From Geobacter sp. AOG2 (lineage in GTDB: Bacteria > Desulfobacterota > Desulfuromonadia > Geobacterales > Pseudopelobacteraceae): a stretch of DNA of 64,000 nucleotides. The notes beneath the pieces are model-generated. The model ran no database searches, had not been told where the DNA came from, and was given only the letters and a program-made list of their open reading frames with translations. The stretch is from the NCBI RefSeq assembly GCF_019972295.1, contig NZ_BLJA01000001.1, positions 1,467,607-1,531,606 on the forward strand. Direction: 5' to 3'. The number at the start of each line of letters is the position of its first letter. Positions within the stretch are counted from its first letter, which is position 1. Shown one piece after another: positions 18,291 to 26,183 of the stretch. Both the position numbers and the translations under genes were made by a program.

Positions 18291-18347
18291 TATATCTAAA
18301 AACGGCAAGACGCCTTTGCCTTGCGAAGACGCGGATACTGGTGGTGT

Positions 18348-19181
18348 ATGAACTATCGGATTACTGTTCTGTGTGAAAATTCAGTCGGCCCCATCTCCGG
18401 CACACTGGGGGAACATGGCTTTGCCGCACTGATCGAGCCGTCCGAGGGTGAAGCAATCCTGTTCGATACGGGGCAGGGGCTTACCCTGTTGCATAATGCC
18501 AACCGGATGAACAAGAATCTTTCCGCGGTCGGCGCGGTGGCGATCTCCCATGGTCACTTTGATCATGCCGGGGGCCTGCTGCCCTACCTGCAGGAGTACG
18601 GTCCCCGCCGGGTGTACGGACACCCGGATATCTTCACCCCCCGCTACCGGGTTAAGGACACCGGGGAATGTTTCCCCATTGGCATACCTCATGCTAGGGA
18701 AGCCTTGGAAAGTGCCGGAGCGGTATTTGATCTCTCGACGGCATTCCGGGAATTGGCGCCCGGCGTCTACCTGTCCGGTGAGGTTCCCCGCGCCACCGCG
18801 TTTGAAAGCGGCGACCAGGGATTGTACCGTGATTGCACCGGGCAGGAATTGGACCCCACAATGGACGACCAATCGTTGGTGCTGGAAACCGACAGGGGGT
18901 TGGTGATCCTCTTGGGATGCTGCCATGCCGGATTGATCAATACGCTGGAACATATCGCCTACACGACCGGCCGGCGCGATGTATATGCCCTGATCGGTGG
19001 GACTCATTTGTCGTTTTGCAGCCAGGAACAGATGGAAAAAACAATTCAAACGGTCAAGAGTATGGGGATCAGAAAAATAGCTGCTGGACATTGCACCGGA
19101 TTTGCCGCCTCGGCACGCTTGTCCCGGGAGTTGCCGCGTGAATTCCAGGTTGCGCTGGTCGGGTATACGCTTGAGGTATGA
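18348..19181 (+). CDS. MBL-fold metallohydrolase (COG1237-like)
   Basis: 277 residues from ATG 18348. The metal motif SHGHFDHAGG (HxHxDH), preceded by FDTGQG and followed by HPDIF, LLGCCHAGLINTLEH and AAGHCTG, is typical of the COG1237 branch of the metallo-beta-lactamase fold. That branch includes dihydropterin ribofuranosylaminobenzene phosphate synthase-like proteins. It should bind two metal ions and be cytoplasmic (no signal peptide). The true substrate is not deducible. The ribosome binding site is weak (GGTGG). A methyltransferase gene follows 102 bases later. Confidence 0.82.
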   Translation: MNYRITVLCENSVGPISGTLGEHGFAALIEPSEGEAILFDTGQGLTLLHNANRMNKNLSAVGAVAISHGHFDHAGGLLPYLQEYGPRRVYGHPDIFTPRYRVKDTGECFPIGIPHAREALESAGAVFDLSTAFRELAPGVYLSGEVPRATAFESGDQGLYRDCTGQELDPTMDDQSLVLETDRGLVILLGCCHAGLINTLEHIAYTTGRRDVYALIGGTHLSFCSQEQMEKTIQTVKSMGIRKIAAGHCTGFAASARLSRELPREFQVALVGYTLEV

Positions 19182-19286
19182 CTGTTGGAAGGCTGTGTGG
19201 GCATGGTGCTCTTTGCGACCGTACATGATGAGGCGGTGAGTCCGTTGTGAAACTGACCATATCAATCGTGGAGAGGAGAGATTGTG

Positions 19287-19898
19287 ATGGAACGGAAGGA
19301 TTTTGATGCTGTTGCATCAACTTGGGATGAAGAGCCGCGTCGGGTACAGTTGGCGGCCGACATTGCGGCGGCCATAAAAGAAGCGGTCCCGCTTTCAGCG
19401 GATTGGGACGGCATGGACTACGGTTGCGGCACCGGCCTGCTGACCCTCAGCCTGGCGCCTGCCCTGCGCAGTGTTGTCGGCATGGACAGCTCACAGGGGA
19501 TGGTGGACTGCCTGAACGCCAAATGTTCCGCGACGGGCGTCAAAAACACGCATGCCGTTTGTTACAACCTGGAGCAGGGAGAGATGCCGGTGGGGCCTTT
19601 TCATCTTGTTACCAGCGCCATGACGCTGCACCATATTCCGGAGTTGGTCCCGATCCTCACCTCACTTCGCGAGCTGCTGCACCCTGGCGGCTGGATTGCC
19701 CTCGCCGACCTGGAATCCGAGGACGGCAGCTTTCACGAGGATCAGACCGGCATATTCCATAATGGCTTCAGCCGGGAAGAGTTGGAGGAATTACTTACGC
19801 GGGCGGGCTTCGGTTCCATCTGTGTCCGGAGCGTGACCGCCGTGCGCAAGCATGACAAGCTTTACCCGATCCTGCTTGCGGTGGCCACGCGCCCCTGA
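19287..19898 (+). CDS. Class I SAM-dependent methyltransferase
   Basis: 203 residues. The motif DYGCGTGLLTLSLAP is the SAM-binding glycine loop (motif I), VVGMDSSQGMVD is motif II, and LVTSAMTLHHIPE is the post-motif region of the UbiE/small-molecule type. The start ATG 19287 follows GGAGAGGAGAG closely; a GTG three bases earlier is an alternative. The methyl acceptor cannot be inferred from the neighbours. Confidence 0.85.
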   Translation: MERKDFDAVASTWDEEPRRVQLAADIAAAIKEAVPLSADWDGMDYGCGTGLLTLSLAPALRSVVGMDSSQGMVDCLNAKCSATGVKNTHAVCYNLEQGEMPVGPFHLVTSAMTLHHIPELVPILTSLRELLHPGGWIALADLESEDGSFHEDQTGIFHNGFSREELEELLTRAGFGSICVRSVTAVRKHDKLYPILLAVATRP

Positions 19899-19923
19899 GC
19901 CGGTCCGGCTGGTCCCCATCCCA

Positions 19924-20160
19924 TTACCCGGGCTTCACTGCTTGCGGTTCGGTAGTCTTATCCTTGCTCAGCCCTTTGGCAAAGCCAAACATCAGCAGCA
20001 TGACCGGCATGAGCTGGGCGATGACGATCAGGGCGCAGAATCCAAGGAAAATCCATACGAACAGTCCACTGTTGTCTTCCCGTGCGCCGCTCGCCGCGAA
20101 CGCGTTGGAAGCGGAGCCTATGCTCATCAGCAGCGCGGTTTTCAATGGTGTGGATTTCAT
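19924..20160 (-). CDS. 78-residue exported single-span membrane protein (paralogue A)
   Basis: An N-terminal signal-like segment ending in NAFAASG is followed by a short polar stretch, one long hydrophobic span (about 31-62: FVWIFLGFCALIVIAQLMPV) and a charged tail. It has the same length and plan as the gene upstream at 20235 (signal, small acidic linker, span with motif IV-x-Q-x-P, then G-x-x-KGL). The two are therefore tandem paralogues, 74 bases apart and probably co-transcribed. No known domain is recognised. Confidence 0.75.
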   Translation of the reverse strand: MKSTPLKTALLMSIGSASNAFAASGAREDNSGLFVWIFLGFCALIVIAQLMPVMLLMFGFAKGLSKDKTTEPQAVKPG

Positions 20161-20234
20161 GACGTCCTCCCTTTCGTACTCCGTCCCACTATCTGGACGA
20201 ACGTTTCCTTCTCGTGCGTTAACCGGTTGCGATG

Positions 20235-20471
20235 TTATTTGGTTCCTGCGGTTTCGCGGGATTCTACATCGCTCGCGGAAAAAAGCCCCTTGAGCATTCC
20301 GACGAACAGCATGACGCCAGGGATGAACTGGAACATGACGATCAGGATACCGAACGCGATGAAGAATGTCGCCAAAAGGCCCAAGCCTTCGCCTTCACTT
20401 ACGCCCCCCGCTGCCAGCGCTCTGGTGGCGGTGATCATCAGGGACAATAGGGTTGCCGATACGGTTCTCAT
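20235..20471 (-). CDS. 78-residue exported single-span membrane protein (paralogue B)
   Basis: Start at 20471 chosen because AAAGGAGAG lies just upstream; the frame is open 78 bases further but without start signals. The signal segment ends ATRALAAGG, then an acidic linker, then one hydrophobic span (FFIAFGILIVMFQFIPGVML) and a polar tail. It is a paralogue of the 19924-20160 gene. A near-perfect sigma-54 promoter lies 55 bases upstream, and a perfect 35-base inverted repeat about 100 bases beyond that. Function unknown. Confidence 0.75.
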   Translation of the reverse strand: MRTVSATLLSLMITATRALAAGGVSEGEGLGLLATFFIAFGILIVMFQFIPGVMLFVGMLKGLFSASDVESRETAGTK

Positions 20472-20525
20472 GGCTCTCTCCTTTCCAATCTCGGATGCCC
20501 AGCATGTTTTCTTACCCATTGTTAA

Positions 20526-20541
20526 AGCATCGACCGTGCCA
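20526..20541 (-). promoter_or_regulatory. Candidate sigma-54 promoter for the 78-residue protein pair
   Basis: Minus-strand TGGCACG-GTCG-ATGCT differs from the sigma-54 consensus (TGGCACG-N4-TTGCW) at a single position. It is placed 55 bases upstream of the 20471 start codon. Confidence 0.7.
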
Positions 20542-20640
20542 TAAACCATAAAATATAAGTTTTTGCTTATAACATACTAAAAATATCGAATGTTGTTCTG
20601 TGGTTTGGTGCGGGTGGCACAATGTTTGAGTTGGGGGCAA

Positions 20641-20675
20641 TATGGCTGTATGTATAGCAATCACATACAGCCATA
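20641..20675. promoter_or_regulatory. Perfect 13-base inverted repeat, putative enhancer site
   Basis: TATGGCTGTATGT at 20641-20653 is the exact reverse complement of ACATACAGCCATA at 20663-20675, with a 9-base centre. No T-run follows, so it is not a terminator. It sits 100-134 bases upstream of the -24 element of the candidate sigma-54 promoter, where an NtrC-type activator would bind. A direct repeat GATGTGTGTTG at 20678-20688 and 20692-20702 lies beside it. The interval 20542-20790 has no gene. Confidence 0.65.
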
Positions 20676-20790
20676 ACGATGTGTGTTGATGGATGTGTGT
20701 TGCCAATATATTGAGATTGTTCTGTTTTTTCAAAAGTAAAAGAGGGGGTGTAACCGTATAGGAAAATGATACATTTTTAGCTGTGCTCTA

Positions 20791-22368
20791 TTATGGTCTT
20801 TCGGCAAGAGCCTTTTCGACAAACGCTTTCACATCCCGGTTCAGCTCCCTGCGGGAGTCGCCATCCAGGTACATCATATGTCCGGCGCGGTAGTGGCGGA
20901 TTGAGATGTTTTTCCGAAGCGCGGGGGGCAAGCCCAAGTGGTTGAGCGTGTAGGTGCTTGAGAAGTGGGGAGTGGCCAGGTCAAAGAGCCCCATAGCCAC
21001 AAAGAGCTTCATGTAAGGGTTTTTGGCAAAGCTGTTTCGCAGATTATCGCTGGTGTCGGCGTAGCTGTTCTTCGCCTCCCAGTCCCAATGGCCGATGCCG
21101 CCGCCCAGGACAAAATATTCCTGGTCGGATTTGTAGCCGAGCTCCGTGCGAATATAGCGGTTGAACGCGTCGGTATAGGGCGGCCGGATGGTGGCAACGG
21201 TAGGATCGAAGCTACGGTGGCTCGAAGGCTCCAGGTCTGGGGCCGTGAACCGGCTATCCATGTATCCAACCATCTGCTGGCGGTCGCGGAGTAACTCCCT
21301 GACGAAGCTTCTGTTGTCGATGCGCAGGTTGCGGTTTGCGATGAAGGCCGCATCCAGCCCCGTAAATTCCGCCAGTTTGTCGGCAACCTCCCGGCGCTTC
21401 TCAGGCGTCAGGCTGTCTCCTTGGAACAGTGCTGTCGTATAGTCCGTTGCCGCCCATGATTCCGCCTGGTCCAGTGTTTTGTCCAGATCGGCCTGGAGTT
21501 CGGGGGGCAGTTTTCGGTGATACCAAGCCGTTGCCGTATAACTGGGGAGGAACAGGGCATAGGGTAGCTCATTGCCTTGGTCGAAGGAAAGGGTTTGCAT
21601 ATTCATGACCGAGGAAATGAGTATAATGCCGTTGAGCGCGATACCGTGCTCAAGCAGGTATTCAGACAACCCTGCGGCGCGGAATGCTCCGTAGCTCTCG
21701 CCCGCCAGAAACAGCGGCCCCCCCCAACGCTCATAACGTCCCAGATAGAGCCTGATGAACCGCCCCACCGAGTCCACATCTCCCTGGACGGTAGTAAACT
21801 TTTTCGTTAGATCCGTCTTGGTTGCCCTGCTGTACCCGGTGCCGACCGGGTCGATGAATACCAGGTCGGCCCATTCAAGCCACGTGGTGTCGTTGTCCAG
21901 CATGTTGAAGGGAGGAGAAGGCATCCTGCCGTCGGGAAGCATTCGCACAATGCGGGGACCGACGGCGCCGAGGTGCAGCCAGACAGCCGATGCTCCGGGA
22001 CCTCCGTTGAAGATGAACAGGAGCGGTCGCTTCGTTTCGCGAGAAGAAGTTTGAACAGTGTAGGCAACAAAGAATACCTGGGCCTCGGTTTCGCCGTCAT
22101 CGTTTTGAATCGGCAATTTCCCCGCGGTTGCCACGTAGGCCAGTTCCTTGCCCTTCACGGTGATGGTGTGACGGGTAACGACCGGTATCTCCATGTCCGG
22201 GGTTGCATCCCTTTCATTCTTTTCCGTTGCCTTCTCGCCGTCATGGGCCGCTTGAGTGGCACGAGTCGTGGCTTCCGCCCCGGACAAGTATGGATGATAC
22301 AGGTCACCTGCCAGCAAGAATGCCGTCAAAAACAGGGCTATGAACACGAGCGTCACCTCCGGAGTCAC
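20791..22368 (-). CDS. S10 family serine carboxypeptidase-like protein
   Basis: 525 residues with an N-terminal hydrophobic segment (signal or anchor). NGGPGASAVW is the oxyanion region, GESYG holds the nucleophilic Ser, GLFDLATP the catalytic Asp and RAGHMMYLD the catalytic His, so the triad of peptidase family S10 is complete. Expected to be exported and to act on peptides or small acyl esters; bacterial S10 members are mostly uncharacterised. It stands alone, divergent from the FmdB-type gene. Confidence 0.88.
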   Translation of the reverse strand: MTPEVTLVFIALFLTAFLLAGDLYHPYLSGAEATTRATQAAHDGEKATEKNERDATPDMEIPVVTRHTITVKGKELAYVATAGKLPIQNDDGETEAQVFFVAYTVQTSSRETKRPLLFIFNGGPGASAVWLHLGAVGPRIVRMLPDGRMPSPPFNMLDNDTTWLEWADLVFIDPVGTGYSRATKTDLTKKFTTVQGDVDSVGRFIRLYLGRYERWGGPLFLAGESYGAFRAAGLSEYLLEHGIALNGIILISSVMNMQTLSFDQGNELPYALFLPSYTATAWYHRKLPPELQADLDKTLDQAESWAATDYTTALFQGDSLTPEKRREVADKLAEFTGLDAAFIANRNLRIDNRSFVRELLRDRQQMVGYMDSRFTAPDLEPSSHRSFDPTVATIRPPYTDAFNRYIRTELGYKSDQEYFVLGGGIGHWDWEAKNSYADTSDNLRNSFAKNPYMKLFVAMGLFDLATPHFSSTYTLNHLGLPPALRKNISIRHYRAGHMMYLDGDSRRELNRDVKAFVEKALAERP

Positions 22369-22489
22369 CTGACGATACGGGAAAGAGTATACTGCATGTT
22401 ATGTGGTGTCCACAACCATCGCTTCGTTTTACGCTTAAAAGAAACGCTGTCCAAAGACTGACTGCCGATGGTCCGACCTTTTTACGCTG

Positions 22490-22518
22490 TTGACAGTTTG
22501 TCGTGCCTCATTTATTAT
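22490..22518 (+). promoter_or_regulatory. Sigma-70 promoter of the FmdB / selenoprotein locus
   Basis: TTGACA (22490-22495), 17-base spacer, TATTAT (22513-22518): a perfect -35 and a -10 with one mismatch. Start of transcription is expected about 30 bases before the ATG at 22556. Confidence 0.75.
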
Positions 22519-22555
22519 ATTCGCATATTTGAATACATGGTTTGAGGTGCAAAGG

Positions 22556-22738
22556 ATGCCGATCTTTGAGTATAGTTGCAGGAAATGCGGCTTGCGTTTT
22601 GAAAAGCTGCAAAGAACGGGAGAAGAGCTTCAAATAGAATGCCCTGAATGCGGGACTGCCGAGATACGGAAGGAGCTATCCACGTTTGCGGCGGTGGCAG
22701 GCACACCGCCAGCGGCGGCTTGTTCCAGCCGCGGTTGA
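22556..22738 (+). CDS. FmdB-type zinc ribbon protein
   Basis: 60 residues beginning MPIFEYSCRKCG, with a second pair in CPECG. These two CXXC pairs are the zinc ribbon of the FmdB/CxxC_CxxC_SSSS family. GAGG lies eight bases before the ATG. The tail is Ala-rich and ends CSSRG. Known members are small putative regulatory proteins of uncertain role. A candidate selenoprotein gene follows 70 bases downstream, with a hairpin (22747-22767) between them. Confidence 0.85.
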   Translation: MPIFEYSCRKCGLRFEKLQRTGEELQIECPECGTAEIRKELSTFAAVAGTPPAAACSSRG

Positions 22739-22808
22739 AGGATGTTATGATGCCGGTCCGGTATCATCCTGAATGTCCAAACATGAACCGAATAAGCGAG
22801 GTGACCGA

Positions 22809-22979
22809 GTGAAAGACCTGTTACTGCTGATTATATTCCTGGTGGTGTGGATTGTTCTCCAGAAGTATATCCTTCCACGATTCGGGGTCTCGACCTGAAT
22901 GTCCAATTCCTGCGACCTCGGGGACCGAGGTGCCAAGTATGGGGATAAAGCGAAAGATCCGGGTGACGGCAAAAAATAA
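22809..22979 (+). CDS. Candidate small membrane selenoprotein (in-frame UGA read as Sec)
   Basis: GTG 22809 has GAGG seven bases upstream. The first 29 codons give one hydrophobic span (LLLLIIFLVVWIVLQ) followed by KYILPRFGVST. Then comes TGA at 22896-22898, and the frame stays open for 26 further codons with a strongly charged, protein-like tail (Cys at position 35) to TAA at 22977. ACCTCGG (22915-22921) and CCGAGGT (22925-22931) form a perfect 7-base hairpin with loop GGA, starting 16 bases after the UGA. This agrees with bacterial SECIS rules (apical loop 16-37 bases from UGA, G in its first two positions). If UGA is a stop the product is a 29-residue membrane peptide; read through it has 56 residues. 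Function unknown. Confidence 0.6.
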
Positions 22980-23089
22980 AGGAGTGCCGGCGTAGACGAT
23001 AAGCACCACGCGAACGGCACGTGGGCGAGCCCTCCGGTCATCTTGTCGTTGAAACGATGTTGCATAGGATCGAAACTGTGATGGGTTAA

Positions 23090-23110
23090 CCGCCTAATGG
23101 TGGCTTTTTT
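23090..23110 (+). terminator. Probable weak terminator
   Basis: CCGCC (23090-23094) pairs with GGTGG (23099-23103), one wobble pair, loop TAAT, then C and six T residues. It would end the FmdB/selenoprotein transcript. The bases 22980-23089 show no gene. Confidence 0.5.
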
Positions 23111-23159
23111 CTGCCTGCGTCCGCTTGTTGCAAAAATTTCTGTTCAGGAGAAATTTCAG

Positions 23160-23246
23160 ATGTGCCGCAACCTGTGCCCCGTGCCGACCAATTCGGTTGC
23201 ACTTTGTTGGGACAATCTGGTATTACTACCACCATGTATCACCTAA
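23160..23246 (+). CDS. Possible 28-residue upstream peptide
   Basis: ATG 23160 has AGGAG nine bases upstream. The peptide starts MCRNLCPVP and contains four cysteines. Its stop TAA (23244-23246) overlaps the ATG (23246-23248) of the next frame as TAATG, an arrangement typical of translational coupling. It could be a leader peptide or merely a ribosome-loading device. No family recognised. Confidence 0.4.
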   Translation: MCRNLCPVPTNSVALCWDNLVLLPPCIT

Positions 23247-23608
23247 TGCGGCATCACGTAACCAAGCGTCTGGTTATCTTCACTTTACCTTTATTCCTCC
23301 TGTTTCTGGGGGTAAGGGTTCCCAATGTCGAACGACCTCATAAGCCGAAGCCCATGCTGTTGCGTGCCGTCCTGGAGGCTCCTGCCGAAAAGCCGGTTCT
23401 GCAGACGTCGGCCAAGCACTTTGATGCGCCTGTCGAGCTGGGTTGTTCGATTCACAAGGTATCTTTTCCCATAAGCCGTCCGCTGGCACTTCCCATCATG
23501 GTGTCATCCGTTTTTTTCCTGCTGCTGGTACGCCTCTTATCGCCGCGCGCTCCCCCTATTCACCGTAATGACGTTACATCCCGCAACCTTACATATCACC
23601 TGTGGTGA
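23246..23608 (+). CDS. Small membrane protein of unknown function
   Basis: 120 residues from ATG 23246. Two hydrophobic spans (LVIFTLPLFLLFLG near the N-terminus and LPIMVSSVFFLLLVRLL near residues 85-101) flank a basic, Pro-rich middle part. There is no ribosome binding site of its own; the start overlaps the stop of a 28-codon upstream frame with a good site, suggesting coupled translation. An ATG 12 bases earlier is an alternative start. No family is recognised; codon use resembles the neighbours, which supports a real gene. Confidence 0.5.
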   Translation: MRHHVTKRLVIFTLPLFLLFLGVRVPNVERPHKPKPMLLRAVLEAPAEKPVLQTSAKHFDAPVELGCSIHKVSFPISRPLALPIMVSSVFFLLLVRLLSPRAPPIHRNDVTSRNLTYHLW

Positions 23609-23681
23609 TGCCATCATCGATGGCTTCCTATACGTGCATCGTTTTGATTATCTGTAGCCCAATTCAGAGGAGAATAAAGCA

Positions 23682-24266
23682 ATGAAGAACGGTATGAAAC
23701 TCTATGTCGTAATGTTTAGCTGTGGGCTGTTTCTCGCCGGCGGTTGCGCAAATAAAGAGGTTGTAAAAAAGGATGAAGGGATGGCATCTGCACCGGTTGC
23801 CAAGCCGGCCGAATCCCCGAAAAACGGTGCAGTGGTGTTGGCACCCCAAAAAGAACAGGCAGCTCTCCCGGTCCATCCCTCCACTTCTGTTCAGGAAGTC
23901 CCCAAAAATACGTCAGCTTCGCAACTCCAGTCGGCCCTGGATAAAATATATTTCGATTTCGACTCCTCAAAATTGTCTGACGCGGCCCGTGCCACCTTGG
24001 CAAAAAACGCTTCAGTACTTATGAAGGCAACCGCTGCCAAGATTCGTGTTGAAGGGAATTGCGACGAGCACGGTTCAGCCGAGTACAACCTTGCCTTGGG
24101 CGAGCGCCGTGCCCAAACCGCCAAAAAATACCTGGAGACGCTCGGTATTTCAGAAGGGCGTCTTTCAACCGTCAGCTATGGCAAAGAACGCCCGGTCGAT
24201 CAGGGACATGATGAGACAGCCTGGAAAAAGAACCGACGCGACGAGTTTGTCGTTGTAACTCCGTAG
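23682..24266 (+). CDS. pal: Pal-like OmpA-domain lipoprotein
   Basis: 194 residues. The N-terminus has a lipobox (LFLAGGC), so the protein should be lipidated. A Pro/Ala-rich linker leads to an OmpA C-terminal domain from about residue 85: IYFDFDSSKL, VEGNCDEHGSAEYNLALGER and KNRRDEFVV are the peptidoglycan-binding signatures of Pal. Known role: links the outer membrane to peptidoglycan within the Tol-Pal system. tolQRAB genes are not adjacent here; a TPR protein follows. GGAGAA lies before the ATG. Confidence 0.88.
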   Translation: MKNGMKLYVVMFSCGLFLAGGCANKEVVKKDEGMASAPVAKPAESPKNGAVVLAPQKEQAALPVHPSTSVQEVPKNTSASQLQSALDKIYFDFDSSKLSDAARATLAKNASVLMKATAAKIRVEGNCDEHGSAEYNLALGERRAQTAKKYLETLGISEGRLSTVSYGKERPVDQGHDETAWKKNRRDEFVVVTP

Positions 24267-24272
24267 AGCAGT

Positions 24273-24313
24273 CTTCCCTCCGGTGGGCAGCAGTATGGTC
24301 CCCCGGAGGGAAG
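24273..24313 (+). repeat. 11-base inverted repeat between pal and the TPR gene
   Basis: CTTCCCTCCGG (24273-24283) and CCGGAGGGAAG (24303-24313) are exact reverse complements separated by 19 bases. No T-run follows, so it may be an RNA-stabilising or attenuating hairpin in a shared transcript rather than a full terminator. Confidence 0.6.
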
Positions 24314-24329
24314 AAAGGATTGGATACCC

Positions 24330-26183
24330 ATGATTCACAGTTTTACGTTTTTTCGTTTTTTCCTCCTGATTCTGGCGGTCGAGTTCTGTTGTGGTTTTAG
24401 CTGGGGCTTGGGCCGGTCCGATCCCTGCGAACAGGCGCGCAAATCCCTTGACGCGCTGTCAGCCGCCAGCGGTTCCCAAAAACGCTTGAAGCAGGAAGAG
24501 GGGATTCTTAAAATATGTCCGGATGGTGCTGCCGGGCGATTTGTCAAGGCTCTCCAGGCTGAACGGTCCGGCAAGGCCGACGATGCCATCGCGCTCTACC
24601 GGGAGGCAGTGGCCAAAGACGATGCCCTTGCCGAAGCCCATGGAAACCTTGGTCTGCTTCTACTTGAAAAAGGCCTGAATAGGGAGGCTTCGGTAGAACT
24701 TACCAAGGGGGTTATGGGCAGGCCCGATCCCCGCTATCATCGTGCTTTAGGCAAGATCATGGGGGAGGGGGCGTTGCCTGCCCTGGCACTGTTCCACTAC
24801 AGCTCGGCCCGTAAGGCCTTCCCTGATGACGCAGTCATTCATGCCGGCCTTGCCAAGGCGTATGAAGACCTCAAGCAGTACGACAAGGCCGCAAGCGAAT
24901 ATGACCAACTCTTGTTGTTGAAACCTGGAGATGCGGTTGCCCGGATCGGGCTGGCAGGGGTATACCGCAAAGCCGGCCAGCTTGACCAGGCGGCCGGCCA
25001 GCTTCGGAGTTATATAGCAGCCAACGCTTCGGACCCAAAGGGACACAAACTGCTTGCGGATGTCCTGATGGAGAGAGGAGACCGGGAAGCGGCCCGAAAG
25101 GAGTATTTGCTGGCGGGGATCGACGTTACCATTGACCCGGAAGATTTTGCCCGAAAGGGTGATGAATTTATGGCGCAGCGTGACTATGGTAAGGCCATTA
25201 CCGCCTACCAGACAGCTCTCAAAGGACGCGCTGACTGGGCCGGCGTGCAGCAAAAGCTGGGGGACGCCCAAATGGCGGCCGGCCACGACGACGATGCCGT
25301 AGCGACGTTTACGGCGCTTGTGAAGGCAGGGGTCAAGGATGGAGCAACCCTGTACCGGCTCGGTTTGCTCAGCGAGCGCAGGGGGCAGCTTGACGAAGCG
25401 CTGTCATTCTATCGCGGAGCGCTCCAGTCCGATCCCTCGGATATCAATGCCCGGCGCAGGCTGGCGGAGATCTCCACCTGGCGTGGCAGTTTTGCGGAAG
25501 CGGCGGAACAGTACCGCGAACTGATCCGGGTAAGAGGAGATAACCCGTTGTATCATCTTAATCTGGGGCGTATTTACGTTCAGATGAAGGAATTGAAAAA
25601 TGCCATCCCAGAGTATGAAGAGGCCTTGCGCCTTGATCCGACCAGTATGGAAGGGCATCGCGAACTGGCTCGAATCCTCATGCGCCGCTCTCTTCCCGAA
25701 AAGGCGGAGCACCATTACCAGGAGGTCATCCGGCTGAACCCTGAAGACGAAGAAGCCCGGAATGCCTTGATTACTCTCTATGTTAAGCAGAAGCGCCTTG
25801 ATGAGCTCACGCGGCTTGTCAAGGAATGGCTGGAACGGTCGCCGGACGACCCGCAACGCCACTATCGCCTGGGGATTGTTTATGAATTCAAAAAGGATTA
25901 TGAGCAGGCCTTCAGCGAGTACAAGAAATCTCTCGAATTAAAGCCGGATAACGCCCGGGGGCTCTTCGCCCTCGGCAGGGCTTACCTGAAAAGCGGGCGT
26001 ATATCCGAGGCCAGGGAGATGCTTGAGGCAGCGAAAAAAGCCGATCCAACCTTTGCAGAGCCCCAATTGTTGCTCAGCAGTATCAAATATGACACCCCGT
26101 CTGCCCGGAAACATGCTGGAAAGCGGAAGGTGCATAAGCGTCATGCCAAGACAAAAGCGAAGAGGCGAAATCACAAAAATTGA
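24330..26183 (+). CDS. Exported TPR-repeat protein
   Basis: 617 residues with an N-terminal signal peptide (FFLLILAVEFCCGFSWG). Nearly the whole mature part is made of tetratricopeptide repeats; clear units include AEAHGNLGLLLLEKGLNREA, AVARIGLAGVYRKAGQLDQA, PLYHLNLGRIYVQMKELKNA and ARGLFALGRAYLKSGRISEA. The tail is very Lys/Arg/His-rich. Such proteins act as scaffolds; the neighbour Pal suggests a role in envelope or secretion assembly, which is inference. It begins 63 bases after pal, behind an inverted repeat. Confidence 0.85.
   Translation: MIHSFTFFRFFLLILAVEFCCGFSWGLGRSDPCEQARKSLDALSAASGSQKRLKQEEGILKICPDGAAGRFVKALQAERSGKADDAIALYREAVAKDDALAEAHGNLGLLLLEKGLNREASVELTKGVMGRPDPRYHRALGKIMGEGALPALALFHYSSARKAFPDDAVIHAGLAKAYEDLKQYDKAASEYDQLLLLKPGDAVARIGLAGVYRKAGQLDQAAGQLRSYIAANASDPKGHKLLADVLMERGDREAARKEYLLAGIDVTIDPEDFARKGDEFMAQRDYGKAITAYQTALKGRADWAGVQQKLGDAQMAAGHDDDAVATFTALVKAGVKDGATLYRLGLLSERRGQLDEALSFYRGALQSDPSDINARRRLAEISTWRGSFAEAAEQYRELIRVRGDNPLYHLNLGRIYVQMKELKNAIPEYEEALRLDPTSMEGHRELARILMRRSLPEKAEHHYQEVIRLNPEDEEARNALITLYVKQKRLDELTRLVKEWLERSPDDPQRHYRLGIVYEFKKDYEQAFSEYKKSLELKPDNARGLFALGRAYLKSGRISEAREMLEAAKKADPTFAEPQLLLSSIKYDTPSARKHAGKRKVHKRHAKTKAKRRNHKN

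Noticed and set aside
22745-23065. Minus-strand frame of 106 codons over the selenoprotein candidate
   Set aside because: No ribosome binding site, low-complexity hydrophobic translation, and opposite to a plus-strand gene set with a good promoter and start sites.
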